From Phytophthora quininea (taxonomy: Eukaryota > Oomycota > Peronosporomycetes > Peronosporales > Peronosporaceae), in NCBI GenBank assembly GCA_011947345.1, contig JAAVTG010000538.1, forward strand, positions 496,001 through 560,000: a DNA stretch of 64,000 nt, read 5' to 3'. A program made the translations under genes and the position numbers. Shown here one piece after another: positions 1 through 9,890 of this stretch; the first letter of the stretch is position 1; every line of letters starts with the position of its first letter. The notes beneath the pieces were generated by a model. That model did no database searches, was not told where the DNA came from, and saw nothing but the letters and a program-made list of their open reading frames with translations.

Positions 1-633
1 ACGCTTCCACTCCATGGTCACCGCAGGTAAATGTGCATTTTGGCGCCCTGCTGACAGCAGCTGGAGGCGGATCAATGCACACCCGATCCGACCAAGTACA
101 CGCGTGGTTGGCTTCGGCGATGGCATCTGTGCCGGGACGACCCACTGGAAGAGTTCTGACAGGGCCAAACACATCGATCTCCTTGACGAAAACCTTCACC
201 ACCTGCACCGAGCGCTGGTCACATCTTGCTGAGACTGCTGAGACCAGCCACACCGTACGATCAGCGAAGATTGTTCGGTGGCAACAGCTGGTATAGGCGG
301 CGCCCTACACTGCAACTTGCGCTGTTCTCCGAGGCCGCCAAAGCCTTTTGGTTGGTGGCAGACTGGCGGATGTAGTCCTGCATGACTCTAGTCATCCACC
401 ACATGGGTCACGATAACATCTTTAAGCAGCTCCACGAAACCAGCGGCCGACGTGTACCGGCAAAAACGCATAGAAAGCGTATGCGATCCACAGAATTGCA
501 GCACGAGCACGCTTCGTTTCCGCGAGTGCTGACAGCACCGACGGATGCTATTGACATTGAACGCGTTGTATTTGACACTCAGCATGTACACACATCCTGT
601 TGGGTTACCCGCCGAAAACTTCTACACTCAAAT
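1..633. other. Intergenic, nothing recognised
   Basis: Only short overlapping open frames occur here, none with a signal peptide, a recognisable domain or a plausible promoter. I see no RNA gene or repeat. It is the downstream flank of the minus-strand LPMO gene that ends at 634. Confidence 0.5.
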
Positions 634-1545
634 CTAGCTGCGGCGGCGATTGCACTTTGACGCGGTCGCAGGGGCGTCCGTCTCGGTAGTAGTGGTGGGG
701 GCCGTCGTGGTGGTTTCCGACGCGGCAGACGGTGTTCCATCGGCAGCAGTACTGGCCTCATTGGCTGTGCTAGCTTCGTTAGCCGTGCTAGCTTCCTGAG
801 TCGATGACGATTTCTCTGTAGAGCCTGAAGACGTTGACGTCGACGGAGCAGTAGTAGTCGTTGACTTCGAGGTCGACGTCGAAGGAGTGGCGGTAGTAGT
901 GCTTGTTGTAGTCGTTGACTGCGAGGTCGACGACGTTGTGGAACTACTGGATGACTTGGCGCCAGTGAGAGGGGCGCAGTTGGTAAACACCTGCCATGGA
1001 GGGCTGTGCAGCGCCAGCCAAATCGATGTCAGCATCGACTTGCCCTCACACGCGGCCTTGTCGTAGGGAAACTTAGCGGGGCTGTCGGGGTAGTTGACGG
1101 CGCAGTTCTGGTCCGAGAAGACGAGAGTGTCATCACACCAAATCTCGCAGGGGCCGTCGTGGCCGGTTGTGAGCTTGTCCCATTGCACCTCGTCCGGCAG
1201 GTCGCGGGCCGTGCCGTTGGTCCACGAGTAACCACATTCGATCGTGGCGGTGCCGTATAGCGAGTCAGTCGCGACGACCTCGTTTTTCCACACGAGTTCC
1301 TTCAACGACTTGTACTTGCTGGCGTTGAAAGCCGTCCAGTAGGCCTCTGTGTTGGACAGCGGGTCGCCCTCGTAGCCCATTCCATCGGGCACGGGCAGCA
1401 CGTTGGAGCTATCCACGGTGCCGGAAGGACTGTTGGTACCATCCTCGTAGATCCAGGTAGGTTTGGGCAGCGTCATCTTGCTGTGCGCTTCGGCCGTGGC
1501 TGCGATGACGGCCGCTGCCAAGACAGCAGAACGAGCGTATACCAT
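634..1545 (-). CDS. Secreted AA17-type LPMO with short Cys-Arg tail
   Basis: The 303-residue product is a secreted copper-dependent lytic polysaccharide monooxygenase of the oomycete AA17 type; characterised members oxidatively cleave pectin. A signal peptide of about 20 residues ends at AEA, so the mature protein begins with His21, as the copper histidine brace requires. A second candidate brace His is His129 in the conserved HxGPCE[VI]WCD block. His180 and Phe186 lie in the ALHxxPWQV[YF]xNC block that closes the catalytic domain near residue 195. A low-complexity Ser/Thr linker of about 100 residues follows, with tandem EASTAN units, ending in a single Cys and RRRS. It lacks the CGSL repeats and GTVAPQ end of most neighbours. 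The start is the only Met that gives a signal peptide directly before His. The frame is intact. Family and secretion are firm; the exact substrate is inferred. Confidence 0.9.
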   Translation of the reverse strand: MVYARSAVLAAAVIAATAEAHSKMTLPKPTWIYEDGTNSPSGTVDSSNVLPVPDGMGYEGDPLSNTEAYWTAFNASKYKSLKELVWKNEVVATDSLYGTATIECGYSWTNGTARDLPDEVQWDKLTTGHDGPCEIWCDDTLVFSDQNCAVNYPDSPAKFPYDKAACEGKSMLTSIWLALHSPPWQVFTNCAPLTGAKSSSSSTTSSTSQSTTTTSTTTATPSTSTSKSTTTTAPSTSTSSGSTEKSSSTQEASTANEASTANEASTAADGTPSAASETTTTAPTTTTETDAPATASKCNRRRS

Positions 1546-2478
1546 CGCGACTTGGAAATCTGAAGAACCCTTCCGTCAAACAAACTCAAAGAGATTTGCA
1601 GAGTGCGAAGCAACAATCAATGTTTGCCAACAAGGCATTGGAAGTCCTCGGTAGGAGAGGGGCAGAATGGCTCTACGGCTGGGACCGAAGAGCGCTGTTC
1701 GATTTGAAAAGAACGCGTGCTGCACCTGAGACGAGATCGCGTTGGCCGTTGCTGTCCGCAATCAAGTGATTCATGGTTCATGAAGCAACAATTGAACTTG
1801 ACTTGATCGTCGCGTGGCACCTGTTCAGGCGATGCAACGACCGACAATGTACCGATCCCGGTACACGAAAAATGCAGATGGATTCCAAGCAAGTAAACTT
1901 CGTGTGATCGTTATCCGCTCCCATACAGAACCACGTGAAGTTCTGACGGTCCTGTTGCAGCGACGACGACGCTTTCTTTCCACCGGTCTGGTAGTTGCAG
2001 CCCTGCCACCCCTGCTTTACGATGAATGTTGGAGAACAAGGTTTTCCAAGAGGAGTCGAAAACGACTCAACCATAAGTCATTGTTCTGTACCAACGTTCC
2101 CATCGCAAAAGAGAAATGTTTCCCGGCGCGCTTTGTAGGCAAATCCCGAGATGCGAAGATGATCTGATCGACTATTGACATGGAGACACTCCCCTCGCTC
2201 AGGACACTCCAAATGCTCCTGCCTGGAACTGAGGTGCCAACGAATATGCTGTTCGACACGGGACCAGTTCCCGGTGGTAGGACTCAATGGAGTGCTGATC
2301 ATATCTCGAGTTAATCGGTCGCTCCAAAATGAACGTAGCGATTCCAAGCACATCGAGCGTTAGTCAAAGAAAGCATTCTTATCTTCCATTCTGTTCTACG
2401 AGGAAGGTTCGGACAACAAAGCACTACACTACAAGTCCTCCAAGCTGCTACCCAACACTGCTGGAAACGATACACAGA
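1546..2478. other. Intergenic between two minus-strand LPMO genes
   Basis: This stretch holds the promoter of the 634-1545 gene and the 3' flank of the next. No coding sequence is supported. A weak Inr-like stretch lies about 60-80 bases upstream of the start at 1545 on the minus strand, but it is less convincing than the core promoters of the other cluster genes. Confidence 0.45.
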
Positions 2479-3357
2479 CTATTCACTCTCACCGCATTTA
2501 GTCACGGCGACGACGACGCACTGAGCACTTGTCCGTGGACGGCGACGACGTCGTGGGCGTCGTGGCCGGAGCGTCGGTGCTGGCACTTGAGCCCCTCCAC
2601 CATTGGATCCAGACGATGTAGTCGTAGGAGCATCCGTGGTCGTCGCGGGGGCCGATGTCTTCTTCGTCGTCGTCGACGGTGCGGTGGTGGTGGTTTGCGA
2701 AGTGTCGCTGGAGCTGCTCGTAGTGGTTGGCGAAGTACCGCTGGAGCTACTCGTCGTCGTGCTGGAGCTCGATGAGCCTCCCTTTATCGGAGCGCAGTTG
2801 GTGTATACCTGCCATGGGGTCGCGTGCAGTGCAATCCAGTAGGACGTCAGCACCTTCTTGCCCTCGCACTTGGCCTTGTCGTACGGCAGGCTGGCGGGGG
2901 TCTTTGTGTAGTCGGCGGCGCAGTTCGAGTCCTCGAACACGAGCGTGCCGTCGCACCAGACCTCGCACGGTCCCTGGTGGGAGGACGTGAAGAAGTCCCA
3001 TTGCACTTCGGCGGGGAGGTCGCGGGGCGTGCCGTCGACAATCGAGAAGCCGCACTCTTTCGAGGCGCCGCTGGCCAGCGTCTGCGAGTCCCAGGCCAGC
3101 TCCTTGAGCGATTTGTACTTGCTGGCGTTGAACGCCGTCCAGTACGCCTTTGTGTTGGAGGCCGGATCCGTGTTGTACGACATGCCGGACGGGACGGGCA
3201 GCACCTTGGTGGGGTCGATAGTTCCGGACGGACTGTTCTGGTTGTAGACCCCTGCAGGCCACGTCGGTAGCGGCAGAATCATCTTGTTGTGCGCCTCCGT
3301 GGTGGCGGTCAGCAGGGTGACGGCGAGCGCTGCGGTCTTGACGAAGAAAGCGACCAT
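2479..3357 (-). CDS. Secreted AA17-type LPMO, frameshift in linker
   Basis: The start at 3357 gives a 22-residue signal peptide ending TEA and a mature protein beginning at His23; the longer open frame to 3444 would bury the signal peptide. Candidate brace His127 lies in HxGPCEVWCD, and His178 and Tyr184 in the ALHxxPWQVY block. The catalytic domain ends near residue 190 and is followed by a Ser/Thr linker. After a GGGG/CCCC run at 2592-2595 the open frame becomes Arg-rich and stops at 2479. The adjacent frame instead gives a Thr-rich tail containing TDAPAT and ending in DKC followed by an Arg cluster, with a stop at 2498. That matches the tail of the 634-1545 paralogue. One missing base in the run would restore it, and similar shifts occur across the window, so I take this as a sequence error. 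The catalytic domain is complete. Confidence 0.88.
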   Translation of the reverse strand: MVAFFVKTAALAVTLLTATTEAHNKMILPLPTWPAGVYNQNSPSGTIDPTKVLPVPSGMSYNTDPASNTKAYWTAFNASKYKSLKELAWDSQTLASGASKECGFSIVDGTPRDLPAEVQWDFFTSSHQGPCEVWCDGTLVFEDSNCAADYTKTPASLPYDKAKCEGKKVLTSYWIALHATPWQVYTNCAPIKGGSSSSSTTTSSSSGTSPTTTSSSSDTSQTTTTAPSTTTKKTSAPATTTDAPTTTSSGSNGGGAQVPAPTLRPRRPRRRRRPRTSAQCVVVAVTKCGESE

Positions 3358-3405
3358 GTTTACGGTGCAAAAGCAGTTTATGCGTGCGCTGCTGGGTTGG
3401 CCGGC

Positions 3406-3421
3406 GAATTCGGGAATGAAC
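3406..3421 (-). promoter_or_regulatory. Oomycete core promoter (Inr-FPR)
   Basis: Read on the minus strand this is GTTCATTCCCGAATTC, which matches the oomycete Inr (TCAYTYY) followed by the flanking promoter region (CAWTTT) with few mismatches. It lies about 50-65 bases upstream of the start at 3357. Function is inferred from sequence and position. Confidence 0.6.
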
Positions 3422-5454
3422 AGGAAATCGGGAGCGACTTGCAAGGCTAGTATACCAACCGCAGACCAGAGAAGCCCGGTCTCGGGTCCTTGCAGCGGAG
3501 ATCAAGGAGCCTTGGCAAAGGCGGGGCTGCTGCACGTTGACTGTGCTGTCACCGTAACGTCATTGGTTTGGTGGCTCGACTGGTGATTAACCGTCTGGGT
3601 TCCTGGCAATCGGATGGCGGTGTGGAAAGCCGCCGGACAGCAAGACCCAATCACTTTGTCGCCTCGGATTCTTCATCCATCGGCGGCGCTGTGCTATGGT
3701 TAAAGGCCCGATCCATTGCTGCGGATGTGTACACAACAAGTTTACTATGGTTTGGTAATGCAGGCTAGCGATGGCCATACTGTACGTATCGAACGGCAAA
3801 CTCAAGTGCTCGGCGTGAATTGCTAGCCAAGGTCAACTCTATCACGCCAGTCGAGTGGAGGAGCTCAACAAATACTTGCACATGTAGGAGATCATCGATT
3901 GCATGTGTCAGCCACAGTGGCAGTGTGTTTCGACACGGCGACCGAATGGTTTACTAGCACTAGCAGCAATCATCACTCTCCGGCGATGTGGAGCTCGTCG
4001 GAAAGCGAGTTCTCTCTGGAGAGGACCTGACAGCGACGCATTGTCAACGAGTGCTATACACGCCGAACAACGCCGTTTGACAGCTGACGGATGAAAGCTG
4101 AAGAAACCTCCACGGTGACTGACCTGGGGACTTAATCGACACACACATGTACGATAGCGCTGTTGAAACAGCCGCCCAAAAACGATATATGTACGTACGA
4201 ATGGCATCACTTCTCATGCTGTTCAGCTGTATTTGTCGATCTCGCGGGGTTGTTCAGTTTCGAGATGAATTGGTTGCCACAGCTGTGTTGAAACCATCAC
4301 CGCAAAGCAGATGACGATGAAGATTGTTTTGAGATCGCGTATTCCAGTTGGCAGGCTGAGTTCTCGCGACAAGTACGAAGATACTTGCGATCTCCTGACT
4401 GGCGCAAGCGCGGCACTCAAATACGCATTGCCCAGGGCGTGTGGGCTTGGTTCGTCGGTATTGGTTCGGGCGTGACTTTCCTTGCCATTCTCGGTGTGGA
4501 CTCGCGAGCCCCAAAAGCAGGAACTGGCAGGAAGTCATTCTGGCAGATGGGATAGAGCAGTGATTTGGACGTTGAACGCCTGCATCTCGAGACGCCAATC
4601 AATCTGTATCCTGTGCAGACTGCACAAGCTGGCGTGCTGGCGTATTCTACATTGTGCTTTTGTTCGGGTTGTCGGGCTCTTTGAGTTCTGTGGGCAGGCA
4701 TGTTACCATGGCTGTAACTTGCCGAGGCAGCAATGCCGCACTTCACGTTTACAGGCACAATGACTAAGCCGAGCGCCTCTATCAATGCGTTCATCTGTCA
4801 AGGGCCATCCAGTCTTCAACGGTCGTCGCTGTTCGAACTTCAGGGCTGTCCACGCTTATGTTCGTACATCCAACAGTGCCCGTCCGCGATCAACGCACCC
4901 CTATGAGTTTGTGACGGCCCAAGTTTTGAGCCTCCCTTTTACAGTGCAATCGATTCCTGGTTGCCTCCTCCAATTACTTCGAGAGCCGCTATCCGGCCCA
5001 TACGTAGCTACACCGGTAGCTTCGTTCTCCTCATCTTTTGCACACGCTACAACGTAGCTGTCGGACTGTACGAGTTCACGAACTTGCGCGGTGGCGGTGG
5101 TGCCAGTACCGTCAGCAACAACTGATGTATACAGTACTTCCACTCAAATACGTAAAGGCCGCTCTAGCAGCCAGGTGTCCCCCAGAAGTCGAGACCTTCG
5201 AGCAACGGCACGTTTTATTGGCTAACACCGAGCCCAGCCTAGGGCTTTATCATGGCCCCATCCAAAGTTTCCTGCGCCTGTATTCGCGGTCTCCACGGGC
5301 TGGTGTCTGTCTAAAGTTCACTATGGCCCCGACCTGGACAGGACCGACAGCAAAGGAGTGACAGGGATTTGCCACCATCGCTTAATCTCGACAGTAACAT
5401 TCGTCTGTTCGAAGCTCGAAGCCCTGCGCGGGCAGACACTCAGATTGTTGAGAC
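3422..5454. other. Two-kilobase intergenic, nothing recognised
   Basis: Short unrelated open frames only. I found no domain, signal peptide, RNA gene or clear repeat. It separates the minus-strand LPMO gene from the plus-strand tail-only gene, so it may contain both promoters. Confidence 0.4.
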
Positions 5455-5470
5455 GTTCATTCGTCAACTT
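5455..5470 (+). promoter_or_regulatory. Oomycete core promoter (Inr-FPR)
   Basis: GTTCATTCGTCAACTT resembles the Inr-FPR consensus (TCATTY then CAAnTT) and lies about 55-70 bases before the ATG at 5524, a typical distance for oomycete genes. The assignment rests on sequence and spacing only. Confidence 0.55.
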
Positions 5471-5523
5471 GCTTGTCTCAAAAGCTGCCGTCTTGTTGCT
5501 TTGTTGGGACTTAGAGACGAAGG

Positions 5524-6498
5524 ATGATCACCCCTTACAAGACCTTGATCGTGTCCGCCGTGGCGGTCGCACTGGCCACGGTCGGGGCGAATGCCGATGG
5601 CTACGGCGCAGCGGTGGCGACCGACTCGACTTTTGAAGCGAAAAGAATGCTGCGCCTCGAAGCCGCCGAGATCGAGGAAGCTTTCGAAGCCGACATGGCC
5701 GACGACTCGGAGTGCGGCTCGCTCGAAATGGCGGAGGACTCGGAGTGCGGCTCGCTCGAAATGGCGGAGGACTCGGAGTGCGGCTCGCTTGAAATGGCGG
5801 AGGACTCAGAGTGCGGTTCCCTCGAGATGGCCGAGAGCAGCAATGGAGACCAGAACAACGGTGGCAACCAAAACAATGGTGGTTCCTCCAATACTTGGAA
5901 CTCAGGCGGTTCAGCCAACACGTGGAACTCGGGTGGTTCGACTAATAGCTGGAACAATGGAGGTAACAACGGTGGTAACACGTGGAACACTGGGGGTGGA
6001 AACACGGACAGCTCGACGAAGACCACTAGTGGTTCAGATAACACGCAGAAAGTATCTCAAGGCGAGGTAGGCGGTGAAGCCAGCACTAAGGTCGCTGGCG
6101 AGGCCGACTCGGAGTGCGGATCTCTTGAAATGGCCGAAGACTCCGAGTGCGGTTCCCTCGATATGGCCGAAGACTCCGAGTGCGGCTCGCTAGAGATGGC
6201 TGAAAACGACTCGGAGTGCGGTTCTCTCGAGATGGCCGAGAGCAGCAATGGAGACCAGAACAACGGCGATCAAAACAACGGTGGTTCGTCCAACAATAAG
6301 AACAATGGCGGTTCTTCCAACAACCACAACAATGGCGGCAACACCTGGAACACGGGGAACACTGGAAGTTCCACCACTCATCAGGACTCTGGGAACACAG
6401 GCGACAACCAGAAGTACACTGGGTCGCAGACGGACATCGATTTCAGCACGTTCCAAGGCCAGGGGGATACGAACGCGGGTACGGTGGCGCCTCAGTAG
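5524..6498 (+). CDS. Secreted CGSL-repeat protein with RMLR motif, no LPMO domain
   Basis: The 324-residue product has a clear signal peptide (residues 1-24, ending NA). RMLR follows at residues 41-44 with an acidic stretch containing EE, the position and order of the RxLR-dEER region of oomycete secreted effectors. The rest is repetitive: four tandem SECGSLEMA units, an Asn/Gly/Trp-rich spacer (NTWNSGG-type), four more SECGSL[ED]MA units, a second Asn/Gly spacer, and a C-terminal segment YTGS...IDFSTFQG...GTVAPQ. Each repeat has one Cys, eight in all. The same repeats and end occur on neighbouring AA17 LPMOs, so this looks like an LPMO tail without an LPMO head. Its function is unknown; surface or wall attachment, multimerisation and host targeting are all possible. 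A broken copy lies at 30612-32640. Confidence 0.85.
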   Translation: MITPYKTLIVSAVAVALATVGANADGYGAAVATDSTFEAKRMLRLEAAEIEEAFEADMADDSECGSLEMAEDSECGSLEMAEDSECGSLEMAEDSECGSLEMAESSNGDQNNGGNQNNGGSSNTWNSGGSANTWNSGGSTNSWNNGGNNGGNTWNTGGGNTDSSTKTTSGSDNTQKVSQGEVGGEASTKVAGEADSECGSLEMAEDSECGSLDMAEDSECGSLEMAENDSECGSLEMAESSNGDQNNGDQNNGGSSNNKNNGGSSNNHNNGGNTWNTGNTGSSTTHQDSGNTGDNQKYTGSQTDIDFSTFQGQGDTNAGTVAPQ

Positions 6499-6760
6499 AG
6501 ACCTGAACCCGGGCCCCTCCAATTTTACGTGAGTGTAGCGTACACGTGACAAAAGACCAAGCACCGCACGGCGGGCGATTAACGTCGAATATCTGTTGCT
6601 GTAACGTCGCCGTAGCTCATGTGTTCCATGCCTTTAGACCAGTGTGAAGTGCTCGATTTGCCAAGGGTAGTAACTCGAACATACAGCTTGTCATGATGTT
6701 AGTCGTGGTGATCCGCTGGCCATGACTAGCAAGGCTCAAAGTGCTCTACCTAATCAATAG

Positions 6761-7574
6761 CCTGGTTCTCCTCTCCTAACTGGGTAGACTCTGAGCTTGC
6801 TAGCGTCGGTGTATGGGGCAGGGCAGACTGGTACACGTGCCCACAAGTAGGTACAGTATCGGTACATTTGCCTTTTCCCTATTCGTCGGGAATGTGTGGC
6901 TCTCCGCGCTCCCCTCCCTCGCCTCCCGTTCCTTGGTGAATAATATTCATATTATGCTGCTCGCTGCGTCGCTCTCCTTCTCTGGTCCCTTCCTCCGCTC
7001 TGGCAGTCGTAGGCTCTTCCGCCGATCGGCCTAACATGGCCACGTGCCTTGATCTGTAGTATCTGTTCTTCTGTTTGCACGAGTTCGGCCACCGATCTGC
7101 GGCAGCCCTGGCGCCTCGAAGCTTGATCTGTAGTATCTGTTCTTGTTCCTTGCGCTTCCCCAGCCGGGACTTTCGTCCGCCGTCCTTGAGTCTAGGGCCC
7201 TGAGTAGGAGTCCGCCACGCCTTGGTCTCGTTGTGCATCCAGTACATCTTCCTGGACCATGCCGTTAGCAGCCCACCCGCTACGGTGAGCCCGGTCACAG
7301 CGCGCAGCGAAGCTGTCTGCGCGGCGAGTCCTTGGCCGCAACTAAGAGCTTTCCAATGCTCCTTCAGTGCGCTTATCGAGGTGCTGATAGTCGATCCGTA
7401 AGAGGTATCTCGGAAAGGACGATGAGCGGTGCACCACCACGCCACACTGCCCGCGAAAACACCAGCGACACGCATTTCCGCAAGGGACTAGGCGCCGCCC
7501 TCACCCGGCCGCCGAGAAGCGTTGGGCTCAGCCCTCCGCTTCCCCGGAGGACGTCACTCCATCCCAACCAGAAA
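6761..7574. mobile_element. 814-bp insertion with 10-bp target duplication
   Basis: The segment is bounded by the direct repeat TAATCAATAG at 6751-6760 and 7575-7584. The duplicated block near 30.34-30.36 kb appears to carry the empty site (TATTGATCAGGTAG on the plus strand), which supports a true insertion. A target duplication of 9-10 bases suggests a Mutator-like element, but the terminal inverted repeat is very weak (only CTGGTT near each end). A minus-strand open frame at 6879-7475 (198 codons) has no recognised domain. A short direct repeat containing GATCTGTAGTATCTGTTCTT occurs near 7050 and 7130. Class is uncertain; the insertion itself is well supported. Confidence 0.6.
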
Positions 7575-7594
7575 TAATCAATAGGGAATGCTCC

Positions 7595-8650
7595 AACCGG
7601 AAAGGCGTCCCGGCAAAAATGAAAATGGAGTTTGGGTATGTTTACCTGGGACACGAGGACTATGGTGCCATCGACAGAAGATCGAAGTACGAGGCTCAAA
7701 GCAGTTCTAGATCCGGTGCCTTAAATCCAATTAGACGACACCGGCTGCACTGGCACTGATGATAAGGCTCCGAAGTGGTATTGAAACACGCGCTCTGACG
7801 AAACGATCGTAAGCCTCTGGAACCAAGACCAAGACAGCAACTATCGTAGTTCTTCAGACACCCACATATATTGGATTCAGCTGGGCTCACCTCAACGCTC
7901 CATGCCACGATGCTTCGTACGCTACGCTACTCAAAAAGGGGGTCTGGTTCTCCGATACATCTACTTTTGCGGGGACACAGTTCCGGGGTCCAGTTGTTGT
8001 TCTGGTTTGAGATCGAGTTAAATCCAATGTTCGAACCCGTGTACTGCTGCTGCTGCGAGGTATCGACACCCTGGTTGGTAGTGCCAGTGTTAGTGTTTCC
8101 ACCCCAGTAGTTATTGCCGGTGTTTCCACCCCAATAGTTGTTGCCGGTGTTTCCACCCCAATAGTTGTTACCGGTGTTACCAGTGTTGCCGGTGTTACCA
8201 GTGTTACCAGTGTTGCCGGTGTTACCAGTGTTGCCGGTGTTACCAGTGTTGCCGGTGTTACCCTGGTTGGTGTTGTCGTCGCCCTTGCCACCAGCGACAT
8301 CTAATGAGCCGCAATCAGACTCAGTTCCGCCAGTACTAGGAGTATTGTTGTTGTTTTGGTTGGTGTTGCCGCCATTGTGCTGGTTTTCGTCGCCCTTGCC
8401 ACCAGCGAAATCTAATGAGCCGCAGTCAGACTCGGTTCCGCCAGTGCTAGGAGTACTAGGCGTAGATCCGCCCGTTGACGGAGGCGAACCTCCTGTCGAC
8501 GGGGTAGAAGGAGTCGATGGAGAACCCGCCGACGGACTGGTCGTAGTAGATGGTGCAGTAGTCGTCTGCGTCGACGGGGTTGAACCCCGGACGAAGGCGT
8601 TGACGGGGAGGAACCCGATGAAGGGGCCGAGGTGACCGTCGGGGTATCGG
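7595..8650 (-). repeat. Inverted segmental duplicate of 29.25-30.34 kb
   Basis: This block, covering the tail and 3' flank of the LPMO gene at 7961-9296, matches the tail and 3' flank of the plus-strand LPMO gene at 28633 in inverted orientation, with a few indels. The match continues about 370 bases past the stop codons. Beyond it, both loci carry the 3' end of a tail-only gene (5524-6498 here, the broken copy there), so the duplicated unit is a convergent gene pair. Confidence 0.8.
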
Positions 8651-9296
8651 CGCCGCCACCAGTGGACGATCCCGCCGAGCTGGTTTGCGTGGCGCCACCA
8701 CCGCCGCCCGAGCCGCCCTCCAGTGGGGCGCAGTTGACGTACACTTGCCAGGTGGACGAGTGCATGGCCATCCAGTAGAACGTGAGCTGACTGGCACCAG
8801 AGCAGGAAGCCTTCTTGTACGGCAGCTCAGCCGGAACCATCTTGTAGTTGGCGGAGCAGTCGTCGTCGTGGAAGGCCATGGTGTCGTCGCACCAGACCTC
8901 GCAGGGGCCTTCGTGGGAAGGTGTAAAGCCCTCCGAGCTTGAGTGCGACCACTCGACGGTAGTCGGGAGTGGCTGCGCGGTCTGTTTCGGGTCGCAGGAG
9001 CCACACGTGAGTGTGGCACCAGTAACAGTGACCTTGGCCTTGTCGTCGATGAAAGCCTTGAGCGACTTGTACTTGCTCGCCTTGAAGGCCTTGGTGTAGG
9101 CGGCCACATTGTCTGATGGCGCGCCGTTGAACGTGCCCGAGAGACCGGAGGCCGATGACTCGATGGTGGCGATGAACTGAGTCGGGTCACCGGCGGTGGC
9201 GGTGAACTTACACGCCGGCTTAGTCATGTAGCCGTGACCACTGACGGTCGTGACAGCCACAGCGGCAGCGAGCAGACACTGGAAAGGGACGAGCAT
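7961..9296 (-). CDS. Secreted AA17-type LPMO, mosaic gene with CGSL tail
   Basis: Start 9296 gives a 20-residue signal peptide ending SG and mature His21. His128 (HEGPCEVWCDD), His179 and Tyr186 are the candidate active-site residues. The catalytic domain, to about residue 198, is identical in protein sequence to that of 12904-13992. The linker open frame runs on to 8412 with an Arg-rich end. A one-base shift at the CCCC run 8585-8588 instead opens a Ser/Thr/Pro linker, two ESDCGSLD[FV]AG repeats, ten Gly-Asn-Thr units, NYWGG repeats and a YTGSN tail. A second one-base shift at 7985-7988 restores an ending in PGTVSPQK with a stop at 7961-7963. That tail is the tail of the 28633 gene, so this is a head-tail mosaic. 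Both shifts fit the homopolymer-loss pattern of the window, so I annotate one gene; a real pseudogene is possible. Confidence 0.75.
8173..8262 (-). repeat. Gly-Asn-Thr coding minisatellite, 10 units
   Basis: Ten consecutive 9-base units encode Gly-Asn-Thr, mostly alternating GGTAACACC and GGCAACACT, so the effective period is 18 bases. The homologous tract at 29647-29754 has 12 units, showing length change since duplication. Confidence 0.85.
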
Positions 9297-9890
9297 GTTC
9301 CCTGAGAGCTCGAATACTAAACGGACGCACAGCAAATTGATGAATGCCTGGACCACTTCGAACAGCCAAAACAAAGCAACCTCTGTGGATGACAAGTTGG
9401 CAAATCCCTCGCTTGGAAAACAGGACAGTCTCCTCTCCTTTTCACGTTCTTCGTGCTCGGCCAGCCTTTCCCAGGATCCCACAAAATGCTAAGACCAACG
9501 GCTGTACGCCATCAAAACCTGCATCACTAACACGCTGCTGCAAGTCTTTTCGAGCCTCTCGTCACCTGACGTGGCCCTGGGCTCGCTGTAGAACGACAAT
9601 AACTCTAGAACCGGACCAAAACTAGCTACGCACGATACTTACAATACGAAAGACCCGAGGCGAGCTACCAGGACAGTAAGGTATCGTGTGATTTCGGTAA
9701 CCCACGCCATCGATTACTACTGCAGTGTCCACACAGATAATTAGAGACAACTTCAGAAGGATTCAGCACAAGTCTTGAGCTTCTGGTGCTGGTTGTGCAC
9801 TATTGATCTCGCACAACACCCTGATCAATTTTAGGCTGTTTTTCGCCAAGGAATTGGCGAATGACAAAGAGTAAGGAGAAACGTGCTTGG
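8715..9890 (-). repeat. Left arm of large inverted repeat
   Basis: This arm covers the catalytic half and upstream region of the minus-strand LPMO gene. It is the inverted copy of 12190-13490, identical or nearly so across the coding part and recognisable with indels upstream to about 9.89 kb. The arms are separated by about 2.3 kb. Confidence 0.85.
9334..9349 (-). promoter_or_regulatory. Oomycete core promoter (Inr-FPR)
   Basis: On the minus strand this reads AGGCATTCATCAATTT, matching CATTYYNCAWTTT with one mismatch, 38-53 bases upstream of the start at 9296. The same 16-mer precedes the paralogue at 12904. Confidence 0.6.

Noticed and set aside
6879..7475. 198-codon minus-strand frame as a host gene.
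   Set aside because: It lies wholly inside the insertion bounded by the 10-bp target duplication, has no signal peptide or known domain, and is absent from the duplicate locus.
8412..8590. Programmed frameshifting at the LPMO linker, since three or more paralogues shift frame near the same Gly/Pro codons.
   Set aside because: The same one-base homopolymer loss affects HSP60, PDAT and the ABC genes, and each linker shift is repaired by one base in a G or C run. Sequence error explains all cases more simply.
8563..8590. A micro-intron (GT...CAG, about 20-27 bases) to restore the LPMO linker frame.
   Set aside because: Oomycete introns in this window are 68-105 bases; a 20-base intron is implausible and would not explain the shifts in other genes.
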